A stretch of DNA of 64,000 bases. Origin: CAZIPE01 sp964541305 (GTDB lineage: Bacteria > Patescibacteriota > Saccharimonadia > Saccharimonadales > UBA7683). Made by a program: the position numbers and the translations under genes. The notes below the pieces were generated by a model. It did no database searches. It was given only the letters and a program-made list of their open reading frames with translations, and was not told the origin of the DNA. The stretch covers positions 1 through 64,000 of the forward strand of contig CAZIPE010000004.1 in assembly GCA_964541305.1 (NCBI GenBank), in the 5' to 3' direction. Shown in pieces: positions 41,738 to 50,546 of this stretch; position 1 is the stretch's first letter, and every line of letters begins with the position of its first letter.

Positions 41738-43060
41738 ATGCACGATGGGGTTTGGCGAGCGGTTTTAGCAGAGATTGAGGTCACTATTTCTCATGGCAAT
41801 TTTATCACCTGGTTCAAAAATACTGAGCTGATTGATGAAAGCAATGGTCATGTCACGATTGCCGTACCAAACGTGTTTGCTCGACAACAATTTGAAAGTA
41901 AGTACGACAGCACTATAAAAGAACTTCTCATTAAGCACGGCGTGCAGGTGACGCGTATTTCCTACGCTTTTTCCGGTTCAGCCAAAGCCAAGCAAGTTAC
42001 TCCCCCGCCACAAGCCGTGGTTCAACAACAATCTCGCCCATCCAAGCAGATTGCCCTCAACGAGCGCTACACCTTTGACACCTTTATTGTGGGTGCCGGC
42101 AACGAACTAGCCTATGCCGCCTGTCAGGCGATTGCCGCCAACCCAGGCACGAAGTATAACCCGATGTTTATTTACGGCGGAGTTGGTCTTGGCAAGACTC
42201 ACCTTATTCAAGCAGTGGGTAATGGTATTGTGCAAAACCGACCCGGTGCCAAAATTGTCTACGTTTCGACAGAAACCTTTATCAGTGAGTTCCTTGATAG
42301 TATCCGTTTTAAAAAGCAGGGTTTTGCCGATAAGTATCGTAGCGCTGATGTACTAATTGTTGACGACATTCAGTTTATCGCCGGTAAAGAAAAGACCCAG
42401 GAAGAGTTCTTCCACACCTTTAATGCGCTTCATCAATCGAACAAACAAATTATTCTCAGTAGCGATAAGTCTCCTAAAGCTATTCCTACCCTAGAGGAGC
42501 GACTACGCAGCCGTTTTGAGTGGGGTATGGCCATAGACATTCAACCACCAGACTTTGAAACCCGACAGGCAATCCTGCAAGCTAAGGCACATGTACACGG
42601 CGTAGAACTTGATCCAGAAGTTATTGAATACTTGGCAAAGAATATCCAGACAAATATTCGTGAACTCGAAGGGGCGCTCAATCAGCTTCTCGCCTTCTGT
42701 GAGCTAAGGCAACTCAAACCCGACCTCGCAACCGTACAAGCACTCCTAAAGGGCCGTCAACACCGCTCACGAAGTATTACGCCCAAGACAATAGTAGAGC
42801 GGACAGCTCAGCATTTTGACATCTCTATAAAGGAGATTATCGGGCCCAAGCGAGACAAGGACATTGTTGTCCCCCGCCAAGTCGCCATGTACCTGCTTCG
42901 CAACGAGCTTCACTTGAGCTTCCCCAAGATTGCCCGTGAACTCGGTCGATCCGACCACACCACTGCCCTTCATTCGGTAGATAAAATCGAGACTATGCTC
43001 GGCAGTGATTATGTTATGCGTCAACATATGGAAGAAATTAGGGAGAAATTGCATGTGTAA
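41738..43060 (+). CDS. dnaA: Chromosomal replication initiator protein DnaA
   Basis: AAA+ initiator that binds DnaA boxes and opens the origin. The 440-aa protein starts at 41738 (MHDGVWRAVLAEIEVTISH) after AGAGGG; the frame also opens at 41705 without a ribosome site. Domain I is residues 1-80, then a short linker, RYTFDTFIVGAGNELAYAA, Walker A GGVGLGKTHL near 147, Walker B VLIVDDIQFI, sensor region LRSRFEWGM, and the domain IV helix-turn-helix with the DnaA signature GRSDHTTALHSVDKI near 404. Domain II is unusually short, as in reduced genomes. Confidence 0.98.
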   Translation: MHDGVWRAVLAEIEVTISHGNFITWFKNTELIDESNGHVTIAVPNVFARQQFESKYDSTIKELLIKHGVQVTRISYAFSGSAKAKQVTPPPQAVVQQQSRPSKQIALNERYTFDTFIVGAGNELAYAACQAIAANPGTKYNPMFIYGGVGLGKTHLIQAVGNGIVQNRPGAKIVYVSTETFISEFLDSIRFKKQGFADKYRSADVLIVDDIQFIAGKEKTQEEFFHTFNALHQSNKQIILSSDKSPKAIPTLEERLRSRFEWGMAIDIQPPDFETRQAILQAKAHVHGVELDPEVIEYLAKNIQTNIRELEGALNQLLAFCELRQLKPDLATVQALLKGRQHRSRSITPKTIVERTAQHFDISIKEIIGPKRDKDIVVPRQVAMYLLRNELHLSFPKIARELGRSDHTTALHSVDKIETMLGSDYVMRQHMEEIREKLHV

Positions 43061-43114
43061 AAATTGTGTTCAAACCCAGGAAAACGGACGGAAAAAAATG
43101 GGGCAAACTCGCTC

Positions 43115-43305
43115 TTATACACAGCTACTCACATTTTTGTGTTCAATAAAAAAGCTATCCACTCTTTCTTGCAAAGCTTTGCCGCGACTTACGCACACAA
43201 AAAATATCGCTTCCTACCCCTGTGTATGCAGCGCCTTTTCCACCCTATCCACACCACCTACTATTACTACTATTTATATAAATAATACTAATAACAATAA
43301 GCAAC
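43115..43305. other. Probable oriC unwinding region between dnaA and dnaN
   Basis: The 261-bp dnaA-dnaN gap has a perfect DnaA box TTATACACA (43115-43123) and relaxed matches CTATCCACT (43155-43163) and TTACGCACA (43189-43197). Two abutting boxes follow: TTTTCCACC (43236-43244) and CTATCCACA (43245-43253). A GC-rich CCAC spacer leads to CTA CTA TTA CTA CTA (43258-43272), then an AT-rich tract to about 43305. The complementary strand reads 3'-GAT GAT AAT GAT GAT, the DnaA-trio arrangement known from the Bacillus subtilis basal unwinding system. The assignment is by motif order only. Confidence 0.75.
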
Positions 43306-43321
43306 CAATAAGGAGTATCTA

Positions 43322-44419
43322 GTGAACATTCAATTAACCCAGCCTAATTTGCAAAAAGCACTCAGCACCATGTCACGTGTAGCTAGCAGCAAAACTGCCC
43401 TACCGATTCTCTCCAACGTACTTATTAAAACGACCGACGAAGGCATTGAATTCTCGGCTACCAATCTTGAGGTAGCCGTTACCCACAAAGCAAGTGGAAA
43501 AGTCACTAAACCCGGTCAACTCACCGTTCCGGCCCGTCTGTTACATGAATTCATTACCCAACTCCCCAAAGATACTACCGTTTCTTTGGCGTTTGAAAAG
43601 AACAAGCTAGCCATAAAAGCTGGTACCTATAGCTCACACATCCAAGCGACTGCAGTTGACGACTTCCCCGCCCTTCCTGAAGTTCCCACAAAAAACAGTA
43701 TCGACGTAAATGCTCAGCTCCTTCAGGAGGCACTCACAAAAACAATCCTTGCCTCATCCCACGACGAGACCCGTCCGATTCTGACTGGTGTATATATCCA
43801 CACCTTCAAAGACCAGCTCTATTTTACCGCTACAGACGGCTATCGATTGGCAGAAATGAAGGTCGGCCCATGTTCGAGTACTATCGAGTGTGTGGTGCCC
43901 TTACAGGCGCTTCAGGACGTACTTAAAATTGCTCAAGACGCCGATAGTGAAACCTGCCAATTATTTTTCAGTGATGGCCAGTTCGCCATAAAGACGGGCG
44001 ATACTCAGCTGATGAGTCGACTTGTTGAAGGACAGTACCCCGAATATCGAAAGCTTATTCCTGAGAACAGTGAGATATCGTGTGAGGTAAGTCGAGAAGA
44101 ACTACAGACGGCCGCAAAACTAGCAGGGCTGTTTTCTCGAGAGAGTGGCGGTAGCATTACTCTCACCGCCTCCGGAGAGGATCAAAAATTTACTGTAGCT
44201 TCTGTTGCTTCTCAGGTTGGAGACAACAGTTCACATATTGATGCGAAAGTTACCGGTAGTGGCGATGTAGTGGTGAATGTCCGCTACCTTAATGATGCGC
44301 TCAGCTGTTTTGGGAGCAAACTCATCACCTTCCGGTTTGGTGGCTCGCTTGCCCCGTGTGTATTAACAGCAAAAGAAGAACCTAACTACCAACACATAGT
44401 TATGCCGCTTAAAAGCTAA
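43322..44419 (+). CDS. dnaN: DNA polymerase III subunit beta (sliding clamp)
   Basis: A 365-aa sliding clamp that tethers DNA polymerase III. The start is GTG at 43322, 6 nt after AAGGAG (43310-43315). It has VASSKTALPILSNVLIKT, DDFPALPEVP at the end of the first domain, RPILTGVYIH and TDGYRLAEM in the second, SRLVEGQYPEYRKLIP, and the C-terminal LTAKEEPNYQHIVMPLKS typical of DnaN. Its stop overlaps by 11 bp the convergent gene at 44409, the end of the secretion operon. Confidence 0.97.
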   Translation: MNIQLTQPNLQKALSTMSRVASSKTALPILSNVLIKTTDEGIEFSATNLEVAVTHKASGKVTKPGQLTVPARLLHEFITQLPKDTTVSLAFEKNKLAIKAGTYSSHIQATAVDDFPALPEVPTKNSIDVNAQLLQEALTKTILASSHDETRPILTGVYIHTFKDQLYFTATDGYRLAEMKVGPCSSTIECVVPLQALQDVLKIAQDADSETCQLFFSDGQFAIKTGDTQLMSRLVEGQYPEYRKLIPENSEISCEVSREELQTAAKLAGLFSRESGGSITLTASGEDQKFTVASVASQVGDNSSHIDAKVTGSGDVVVNVRYLNDALSCFGSKLITFRFGGSLAPCVLTAKEEPNYQHIVMPLKS

Positions 44420-45965
44420 TAAATTCTTCTGCAGTCCTTAGGTCGGTATCGACATATAGTTTAGTATTTTTGATACCGATGCTTTCCAGGTATTTTTGTG
44501 CCTCTATTTTTCGTCTGGTTATTTCTTGTTCCTTCTTTTGTTTGTCTTCATATAAGGGGTCATTTGGTCCTTTAGCAAGAGGATATAGGTAGATCACACC
44601 ATTAAATGCATCAAGATGGTATGTGCTTTTTGTGCAGGGAATAGCATCACTGATAACCCGAGCTTCTTTATTTGAATCAGAATTTATAAGAAAAACCATC
44701 CTACCCGGATCTATATTCTTTCCGGGAGTTTTTAGATAAGCACTCAACTTAATCTTATTGTTAGACAGTACTTGATATGTAGAGTAACTAAGTAGAGGGC
44801 TTTGAAATAAACTATATGCAGAATTATTCTCTATGTTTAATGCCCTCAGGCCAAGTGTTGGGTCGAGGTAAGAAAGAGTGTCACCGTTTAGCCACTGAGT
44901 ATCAAGATCGGTATTATCAAAATTAACCCCCCCTATTTGTTTTCCGTTGCCATCTAAGACGACCACTCGTTTATCGCTAGTTGATAATGCGACTAGGTTA
45001 TTATCAGGTGATAAGACTATCCTTGAGACAGAATAATTTGAGTCCTTCTTGAAGCTTTTCACTTTGTTAGTTGAAGGACTAAGATAGGTAACAGAATACT
45101 CTGCACTTGAATCCTTTTCATCTTCCCTATACTCTTCTAACGAGGGATCGAATACCTTGCCGCTATATGCAACGAGCGTGCCGTTACGGTAATCTGCTAG
45201 GCCTGTTTCGTATAGTTTAGTACCAGGAGACAAACCCAGTCTCTTACTAGTGGTTAGGTCACCACTGTAGTATCGTGTCTCACTTTTTGTGCTTACAATA
45301 AAGCTATCCTCCGTTTGATTAGAGAAGAAGCCAATTTTATTCAAATCCTCATAGGGTATGATCGGACTACTTTTTAAAACGAATAGCTTGTTCGTTTTTG
45401 GGTTAAGCGCAGCAAGTACATTACCATCACCCTCTCGATTATAGGTTGTTCCTAAAAAAAGCGACTGAGTCGACGCTAGTGCCTCGAAGTGGGCAACGGT
45501 GTTAGTTGGTTCGTCGGAGCTGTAAGGGAATCTGTTCGTAGGACTGTGCTTAGTAAAAGAACTTTTAGGCCCACTGTCTCCTAGCTTCATAGTGTATACG
45601 GTCTTATCTGATAAAACGCTTAGCTCATCGGTGTTATTAGCCAGTTTAACACCGGCCAACTGTTGACCAACAAAAGGCTTAACCTGTACTGAACTCATGA
45701 ATCGAGGCACTTTTACTTCTACGGTGTAGTTGCCCGTATTGTTCGATAGATTCAACAGGTAGGTGCCGCTTTTTAATGGTCTTCCTATACTGTAGTTCTC
45801 GAAAGAGCCCTTAAGGGGCTTGATTGTTGCCACCCACGACGTATTACTATCTATAACAATCCTGCCGTGACTGGCTACCCAAAAGAAAGTGCCTGCAACT
45901 ATTGCAACAACAAACAACAAAATGGCGTATCGACCAAACCTACTTTTCAGTGAAGACATTATCAT
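44409..45965 (-). CDS. Membrane-anchored extracytoplasmic protein, possible beta-propeller, unknown function
   Basis: A 518-aa protein I do not recognise by family. One N-terminal helix (about residues 12-32, YAILLFVVAIVAGTFFWVA) is followed by a PEGA-like beta stretch (PLKSGTYLLNLSNNTGNYTVEV). The long remainder has repeated strand patterns such as LSPDNNLVALSTSDKRVVVLD and DTQWLNGDTLSYLDP, typical of beta-propeller blades. The C-terminus is helical and charged (DKQKKEQEITRRKIEAQ). It is the last gene of the secretion-like operon, overlapping the hydrolase gene upstream by ATGA, so a structural or envelope role in that system is inferred. Confidence 0.65.
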   Translation of the reverse strand: MIMSSLKSRFGRYAILLFVVAIVAGTFFWVASHGRIVIDSNTSWVATIKPLKGSFENYSIGRPLKSGTYLLNLSNNTGNYTVEVKVPRFMSSVQVKPFVGQQLAGVKLANNTDELSVLSDKTVYTMKLGDSGPKSSFTKHSPTNRFPYSSDEPTNTVAHFEALASTQSLFLGTTYNREGDGNVLAALNPKTNKLFVLKSSPIIPYEDLNKIGFFSNQTEDSFIVSTKSETRYYSGDLTTSKRLGLSPGTKLYETGLADYRNGTLVAYSGKVFDPSLEEYREDEKDSSAEYSVTYLSPSTNKVKSFKKDSNYSVSRIVLSPDNNLVALSTSDKRVVVLDGNGKQIGGVNFDNTDLDTQWLNGDTLSYLDPTLGLRALNIENNSAYSLFQSPLLSYSTYQVLSNNKIKLSAYLKTPGKNIDPGRMVFLINSDSNKEARVISDAIPCTKSTYHLDAFNGVIYLYPLAKGPNDPLYEDKQKKEQEITRRKIEAQKYLESIGIKNTKLYVDTDLRTAEEFISF

Positions 45966-47428
45966 TCCGGTAGTCCACCATAGGCCTTGATAAGAACTGG
46001 CTGGACATTAAGAAATGCATATCCACTACACGCGGCACCACTACATCCTGGCCGATTGGTTGCGGGTGGTGGTTGCATGTCAAAATGGAGATGTGGGGCG
46101 GTACCACACGCCTTTTCACCCACCTGTCCGAGAGGTGTCGCTGCTTCAACAGACTGTCCTTTAGCTACCTTTATCGATCCGAGCTGCATGTGGGTGTAAT
46201 AGTATACATTACTGTCTGAACCAAGAATAACAACGCTAGAACCACAACTACTAGCCCTATCTCTAGACAATACAACAGTCCCCTCCTTAGCTGCTATTAC
46301 AACCGTCCCTACTGGCACATGTATATCCGCTGCATTATAGTCATGATGACAGTTTGCTTGACTAGAATAACACCATATTCCACCACCTACACCAGTTTTG
46401 ATGGCACCCTTCGTGGTTACTAGAGGAAATGTGAAGCCGTCAACTTCTGCGACACCACCCCCTCTACCACCCGGAGTCCCATCATCACAACCACTGCCCG
46501 AAGACGAATCACCACCCGTTTCTGTTTCTTTGTCAGGACTTGCTTCATTGCCAGAGCTATCACCAGAATTATCGTTTTCTACAGGCGCTCCTCCGCCGTA
46601 AACCAGCTTACTCGGATCCCTAGCTCCTGTGCGCTGTTCATATGCCTCAGTACCAATAATTGTTGATGCCCTATTACGATAGTTTGATTTCATTCCCCTT
46701 AAAAAACCCATCATTTTTTGGTAATAAGCTTCTTCGCCATCTATCTTATTTTGCTCTGCCCACCATCCATTGCCCGGGAATTGCGTGTAGTGCGTGTAGT
46801 TGTACAGTACTTTAGATGCGTCAGAATTTTTGTCGAGAAGAGCTTCAATAATTCGAGTGTACCTAGGCAACAACATGGTTCCACCAGTAGCCTTTATGCC
46901 GACATCAAAACTTGCATATGCCTGACGTCCGTCACCACCTCCATTAGCGTAGGGCATCGCTTCAGGATCGTCACGAAGAGCACTAGTATTAAAGAGGTTA
47001 AATACCGACCTGTTATTGATGTCGCCACCCTCACCCCAGGCGAAGGCGAGGAGTGCTGCGGCGTGTTCCTCGGTAACAACATCTTCTCTTGGTGCCCCCT
47101 TGAAATCTGCTATATACTTCAATACTTCAATGATATACTGCTCCATAATGTAGGGACCTTCAATCCCACTGTTCCAAGCAACGAAAGTCTCTCCCGCACT
47201 TGGGCTTCCGCCGGTTCCACCACCCGTAGCGCATTTCCCGTTTTCATCATCACCATTTGATCTATATGCTGGCCAACCACTCCTCAAATCCTTAAGGTCA
47301 CTATCTGATATGGCATTAATAACGCCAGTGTTAGTTGCCGACAGCACCAAGATGACAAGGGTATACAATAATCTATGCAGTGCCTTTTTAGAAGCGCACA
47401 TTCTAAAGAAGTGTGTAATCAATGACAT
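45962..47428 (-). CDS. Secreted peptidoglycan hydrolase: lysozyme-like domain plus M23 peptidase domain
   Basis: A 488-aa exported two-domain wall hydrolase. A signal segment (LLYTLVILVLSATNTGVINA) is followed at about residues 60-260 by a phage-tail-lysozyme-like domain with AAALLAFAWGEGGDINN (candidate catalytic Glu) and FNLFNTS. A Gly/Ser/Glu-rich linker leads to an M23 metallopeptidase domain (about 330-488) with zinc-site HDYNAADIHVP near 361 and HLHFDM near 447. It would open peptidoglycan for the secretion apparatus, as VirB1-type proteins do. It overlaps the upstream 1038-aa gene as TAATG and the next gene by ATGA. Confidence 0.86.
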   Translation of the reverse strand: MSLITHFFRMCASKKALHRLLYTLVILVLSATNTGVINAISDSDLKDLRSGWPAYRSNGDDENGKCATGGGTGGSPSAGETFVAWNSGIEGPYIMEQYIIEVLKYIADFKGAPREDVVTEEHAAALLAFAWGEGGDINNRSVFNLFNTSALRDDPEAMPYANGGGDGRQAYASFDVGIKATGGTMLLPRYTRIIEALLDKNSDASKVLYNYTHYTQFPGNGWWAEQNKIDGEEAYYQKMMGFLRGMKSNYRNRASTIIGTEAYEQRTGARDPSKLVYGGGAPVENDNSGDSSGNEASPDKETETGGDSSSGSGCDDGTPGGRGGGVAEVDGFTFPLVTTKGAIKTGVGGGIWCYSSQANCHHDYNAADIHVPVGTVVIAAKEGTVVLSRDRASSCGSSVVILGSDSNVYYYTHMQLGSIKVAKGQSVEAATPLGQVGEKACGTAPHLHFDMQPPPATNRPGCSGAACSGYAFLNVQPVLIKAYGGLPE

Positions 47429-50400
47429 TAGGGCACCCCGATATGAATGTGGTTACAACTATCCGTATGAAGACGAACCTGATTTATTGGGTTAATTGGA
47501 ATGTTTGAACAGTTCACTTCACCCATTGAAGACCCATCTGGTAATATGCCGGTTATCGCCTGCATAAACGGCCTGTCTGAGTCGCCACCAGTGGCCCTCC
47601 TGCCGTTTACAGTATTTATATCTGCAGCCCGTCCTTTGTAGTGAAGTGATCCCGAGGTATGACAGCCGTTTGTAATATACCCATACCCTACAGCGTAACT
47701 CTCACTTATTTTAAGCATTACCCCTAGTAGGGTTTCACTGATCGGCGTAGAAGAGCCTGCATTACACCTTGCTTCTATTGCAGCTGGTTTTCCTTGTGCT
47801 ATAGCCTCAATTCCAGCTCTTGCTAACGGGGTTGTAAAGGTTATGTTAGGGGTGTCAAGAATTTTTTGAGCAAGACTTTGCGCGTCTCCAGAAGGGAGCT
47901 CACCGTTAGACCCACCCGAATCACCACCCCCACCATCTGTACCAGAGGGGCTGGTGCTACTCACGTTTTGTAGGTCAATAAGTTGTCCAAGCGTTCCTTG
48001 ATCGGGATCCACTTTTTGTGCATCGTCACTTAACCCACCATCCTTTCGATAGAGGCGATACCGGAAAGCACCCTCTGTTTTCATTGCAGACTCACAATAT
48101 TTTCTTACTGTTCTACCATCACGGACTTTATTCAGACCGTACAGATATAGAGGTGTTTCGAAACAGACATTATATGCCTCGTGTAAATCTAACAATCGTC
48201 TACCTTGTTCTACCCATCTCGCATTCTCTCTTGGCCAGTACGACGGTTCCTGCATCTTGGCCAGCTCAGCTTCGCTCCAGCCCACACTAATGGTGCCATA
48301 GGCTCGTGGATTATTGTATTCATCACCACCAACTGCATATACCAATCCTGAACCCGAGCTTGTGGCTATAGCCATCCTGTTTTGTGCGTTTGCAATTGAG
48401 GCTAACGGATTTAATGATTTGAAAGCAAACTGTCGCGTCTTTTCCAGTAGACTGCTTGGTCCAGTGGGGAAAGAAACAGCAAACTGACTACCCGTAGAGT
48501 ATGGGTTATCTAAACTTGCAAGCCGATGCCAGAGTGATTTCTTCTGCAGTAGAGCTGTTCGCCGCTCTTTTGTTACTTGATCGAGACGACCCAGTTCTTG
48601 GACGCTTAATTCTCTGCCTCCGCCCTGTAAACCCTCTTGGTTGGATAGTAACTTAAATCCGGCATCTTGTTTTCCGATTAATCGACGCTGATCATCAGTT
48701 CCAGGCTGACTTGTTCCTTTGAGTTGTTCAAGAAAGATATTAAACGCGGCTGCAATACCAAACTGTGTGGCTACCTCAACAGATCCTTTTTTTACGAATG
48801 CCAACGAGAACCTCTTCAGAGATTCTTTAAAGGTTAATTTTACGGCAGTCTCAACTCCAACTTTTGCTCCCGTACTGGCTGCGGCACTTGTTCCTCCGCT
48901 TGGAATCGCAGCAGCGGCCTGGAGGGCTACTTCGCCTATAGCAAGTATGAGTTGCCCAGCATTACTGTTTAACGCCTTACATACCCGAGCAATGTATGCG
49001 TTAACAACATCCTGTACCGCGTCTCCAACCCCAGGGATCCAGCCTGCGACACCTTGTAGGGCTGTGATGCCAGTCGCCCCTTCGACAATAGCAACTATTG
49101 CCGCAAAGAACTTGTAAATAATAGTGTCGGTATCAACACGAGGGCTATCAGCGATATCAATATCTTCAGATTTATCACTTAGTGTTTCAACACCAACAGC
49201 ACGTTGATAAGCGTATGATTCTTCAAAACTCCCTTGACGCTTGACTTCGGCGTCAACCGCTTCAGCCGTAGTGTCGCCGTTTGCTGTTTGGTCTGCTGCA
49301 CTGGATAGTAGCGCGGCACCCCGCATCATCTCATCGGATTTATTTTTTGCAACAGATGGGAGCTGGGTCATATAGTCTTTTGCGCCACAATATAATGTTC
49401 CAACCAGTGCCGCGATACTTACCTTTCCCGCTATTTGTCGGATAGTAGATTGTCCAACAGATCTTGCCGATGCCTTGGCAGCAGCGCGCGTAACGTCATC
49501 AGTGCTGTCTAGTTCTTCAGCAAATTCCTTAGCGAATTTCTCGCCACCCTCCTCTACTGGTGGCAGGCTACTGTTCAGTTTTCTGGTTGTCATTCTCTCA
49601 TAGGCGCTAAGAATTGCATCTTTAAACGTCTTTATTTTCCGTGCTTTGTTTGCCCAGTAACTGAGCCTAATGTTAGCTGATTCCATAATAGCGTTGGCGG
49701 TCTTGGTGCGATAAAACCTACTTTCTTCGGCAAAAAGGCTTGATTCTTGCATGGCAAGGTCAAGCTCTTTTAGTAGTTTCTTGTCATTTTTATAGTTACC
49801 AACAAAATTCACTTTTGAACTTTGCGAGAGCTTAATTTCTTGCCCTCCAACAGTTATGCTAGTAATTCCCTGCTTGGGACCCCTTACCCACCGGTTTTTA
49901 ACGGTTCCAGTATTGAATGTTAGTGCATCGGCGTCACCCAGTGTCTTGAGTGATTTCTGTGCATCAAAACGGGACAGCCTATCAAGTACACTTCTTCTCC
50001 CAAGAGCATTTAGTCGTGCACCCCCAGTAGACTCCTCGACTGATTCTTGCAGTGCATACTGTGTCGATCTTTTATAGTTCGCTAGATGTAGTCTCGCGAA
50101 ATTATATGTCTGAAGTACTTGTGCAAGTTGTCTCACTCCGAGCCCACTACTCAAAAACATTATTAAGAAAATGAGCGCAATGATTGCTCCGCCACCACCA
50201 AGCCCACCAGCGGCTATCAGCACCTTCTTTTTAGTTGATGCCTTTTTGAATATACTACTTAGCTTTCCTATTTTCCCATCACCCCCGGACTTCAACAAGC
50301 TTGACTTCTCTGTACCAGAAGTACTTGACGTTATATCGCTACCGCTACTCTCAGCATTCAGCAAAGCATCACGGTCTTGGTCTCCTGTGTATCTAAAACC

Positions 50401-50544
50401 GTCACTGATTCCCGCATCAATTTGGTCGTCCAGAGCTTTGTTCTCTGGGCTATTGACCATTTTGTTAAATTCTTCCTCGTACTTGCTCTGAGCTGGGTTT
50501 CTATCCGGGTCGAAATCTATCTCATTATCAAGCTTTGTCTTCAT
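47428..50544 (-). CDS. Large membrane protein with C-terminal M15/DD-peptidase-like domain
   Basis: A 1038-aa T4SS-operon protein. Residues 1-100 are acidic and cytoplasmic, and residues 105-135 form a hydrophobic helix (GGGAIIALIFLIMFLSSGLG). A long helical region with further weakly hydrophobic segments near 480-560 follows. After a Gly/Ser linker near 870, the last 150 residues resemble hedgehog/DD-peptidase folds: SGSLHYKGRAADINT (S-x-H-x3-G-x-A-x-D zinc motif) near 965 and CNHIHIGVP at the end. This suggests a D-Ala-cleaving or related wall peptidase tethered to the secretion machine. I know no close described architecture. Confidence 0.78.
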   Translation of the reverse strand: MKTKLDNEIDFDPDRNPAQSKYEEEFNKMVNSPENKALDDQIDAGISDGFRYTGDQDRDALLNAESSGSDITSSTSGTEKSSLLKSGGDGKIGKLSSIFKKASTKKKVLIAAGGLGGGGAIIALIFLIMFLSSGLGVRQLAQVLQTYNFARLHLANYKRSTQYALQESVEESTGGARLNALGRRSVLDRLSRFDAQKSLKTLGDADALTFNTGTVKNRWVRGPKQGITSITVGGQEIKLSQSSKVNFVGNYKNDKKLLKELDLAMQESSLFAEESRFYRTKTANAIMESANIRLSYWANKARKIKTFKDAILSAYERMTTRKLNSSLPPVEEGGEKFAKEFAEELDSTDDVTRAAAKASARSVGQSTIRQIAGKVSIAALVGTLYCGAKDYMTQLPSVAKNKSDEMMRGAALLSSAADQTANGDTTAEAVDAEVKRQGSFEESYAYQRAVGVETLSDKSEDIDIADSPRVDTDTIIYKFFAAIVAIVEGATGITALQGVAGWIPGVGDAVQDVVNAYIARVCKALNSNAGQLILAIGEVALQAAAAIPSGGTSAAASTGAKVGVETAVKLTFKESLKRFSLAFVKKGSVEVATQFGIAAAFNIFLEQLKGTSQPGTDDQRRLIGKQDAGFKLLSNQEGLQGGGRELSVQELGRLDQVTKERRTALLQKKSLWHRLASLDNPYSTGSQFAVSFPTGPSSLLEKTRQFAFKSLNPLASIANAQNRMAIATSSGSGLVYAVGGDEYNNPRAYGTISVGWSEAELAKMQEPSYWPRENARWVEQGRRLLDLHEAYNVCFETPLYLYGLNKVRDGRTVRKYCESAMKTEGAFRYRLYRKDGGLSDDAQKVDPDQGTLGQLIDLQNVSSTSPSGTDGGGGDSGGSNGELPSGDAQSLAQKILDTPNITFTTPLARAGIEAIAQGKPAAIEARCNAGSSTPISETLLGVMLKISESYAVGYGYITNGCHTSGSLHYKGRAADINTVNGRRATGGDSDRPFMQAITGILPDGSSMGEVNCSNIPINPINQVRLHTDSCNHIHIGVP

Positions 50545-50546
50545 TC

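Noticed and set aside
41383..41784. Minus-strand open frame of 133 codons
   Set aside because: It overlaps rpmH in another frame and crosses the DnaA boxes and the dnaA start; L34 in the correct frame explains the region.
43005..43322. Plus-strand frames in the dnaA-dnaN gap
   Set aside because: Low-complexity translations of the origin region, overlapping the dnaA end, with no recognisable domain.
46718..47260. Plus-strand frame of 180 codons
   Set aside because: Antisense shadow of the lysozyme/M23 gene, whose domains are clearly on the minus strand.
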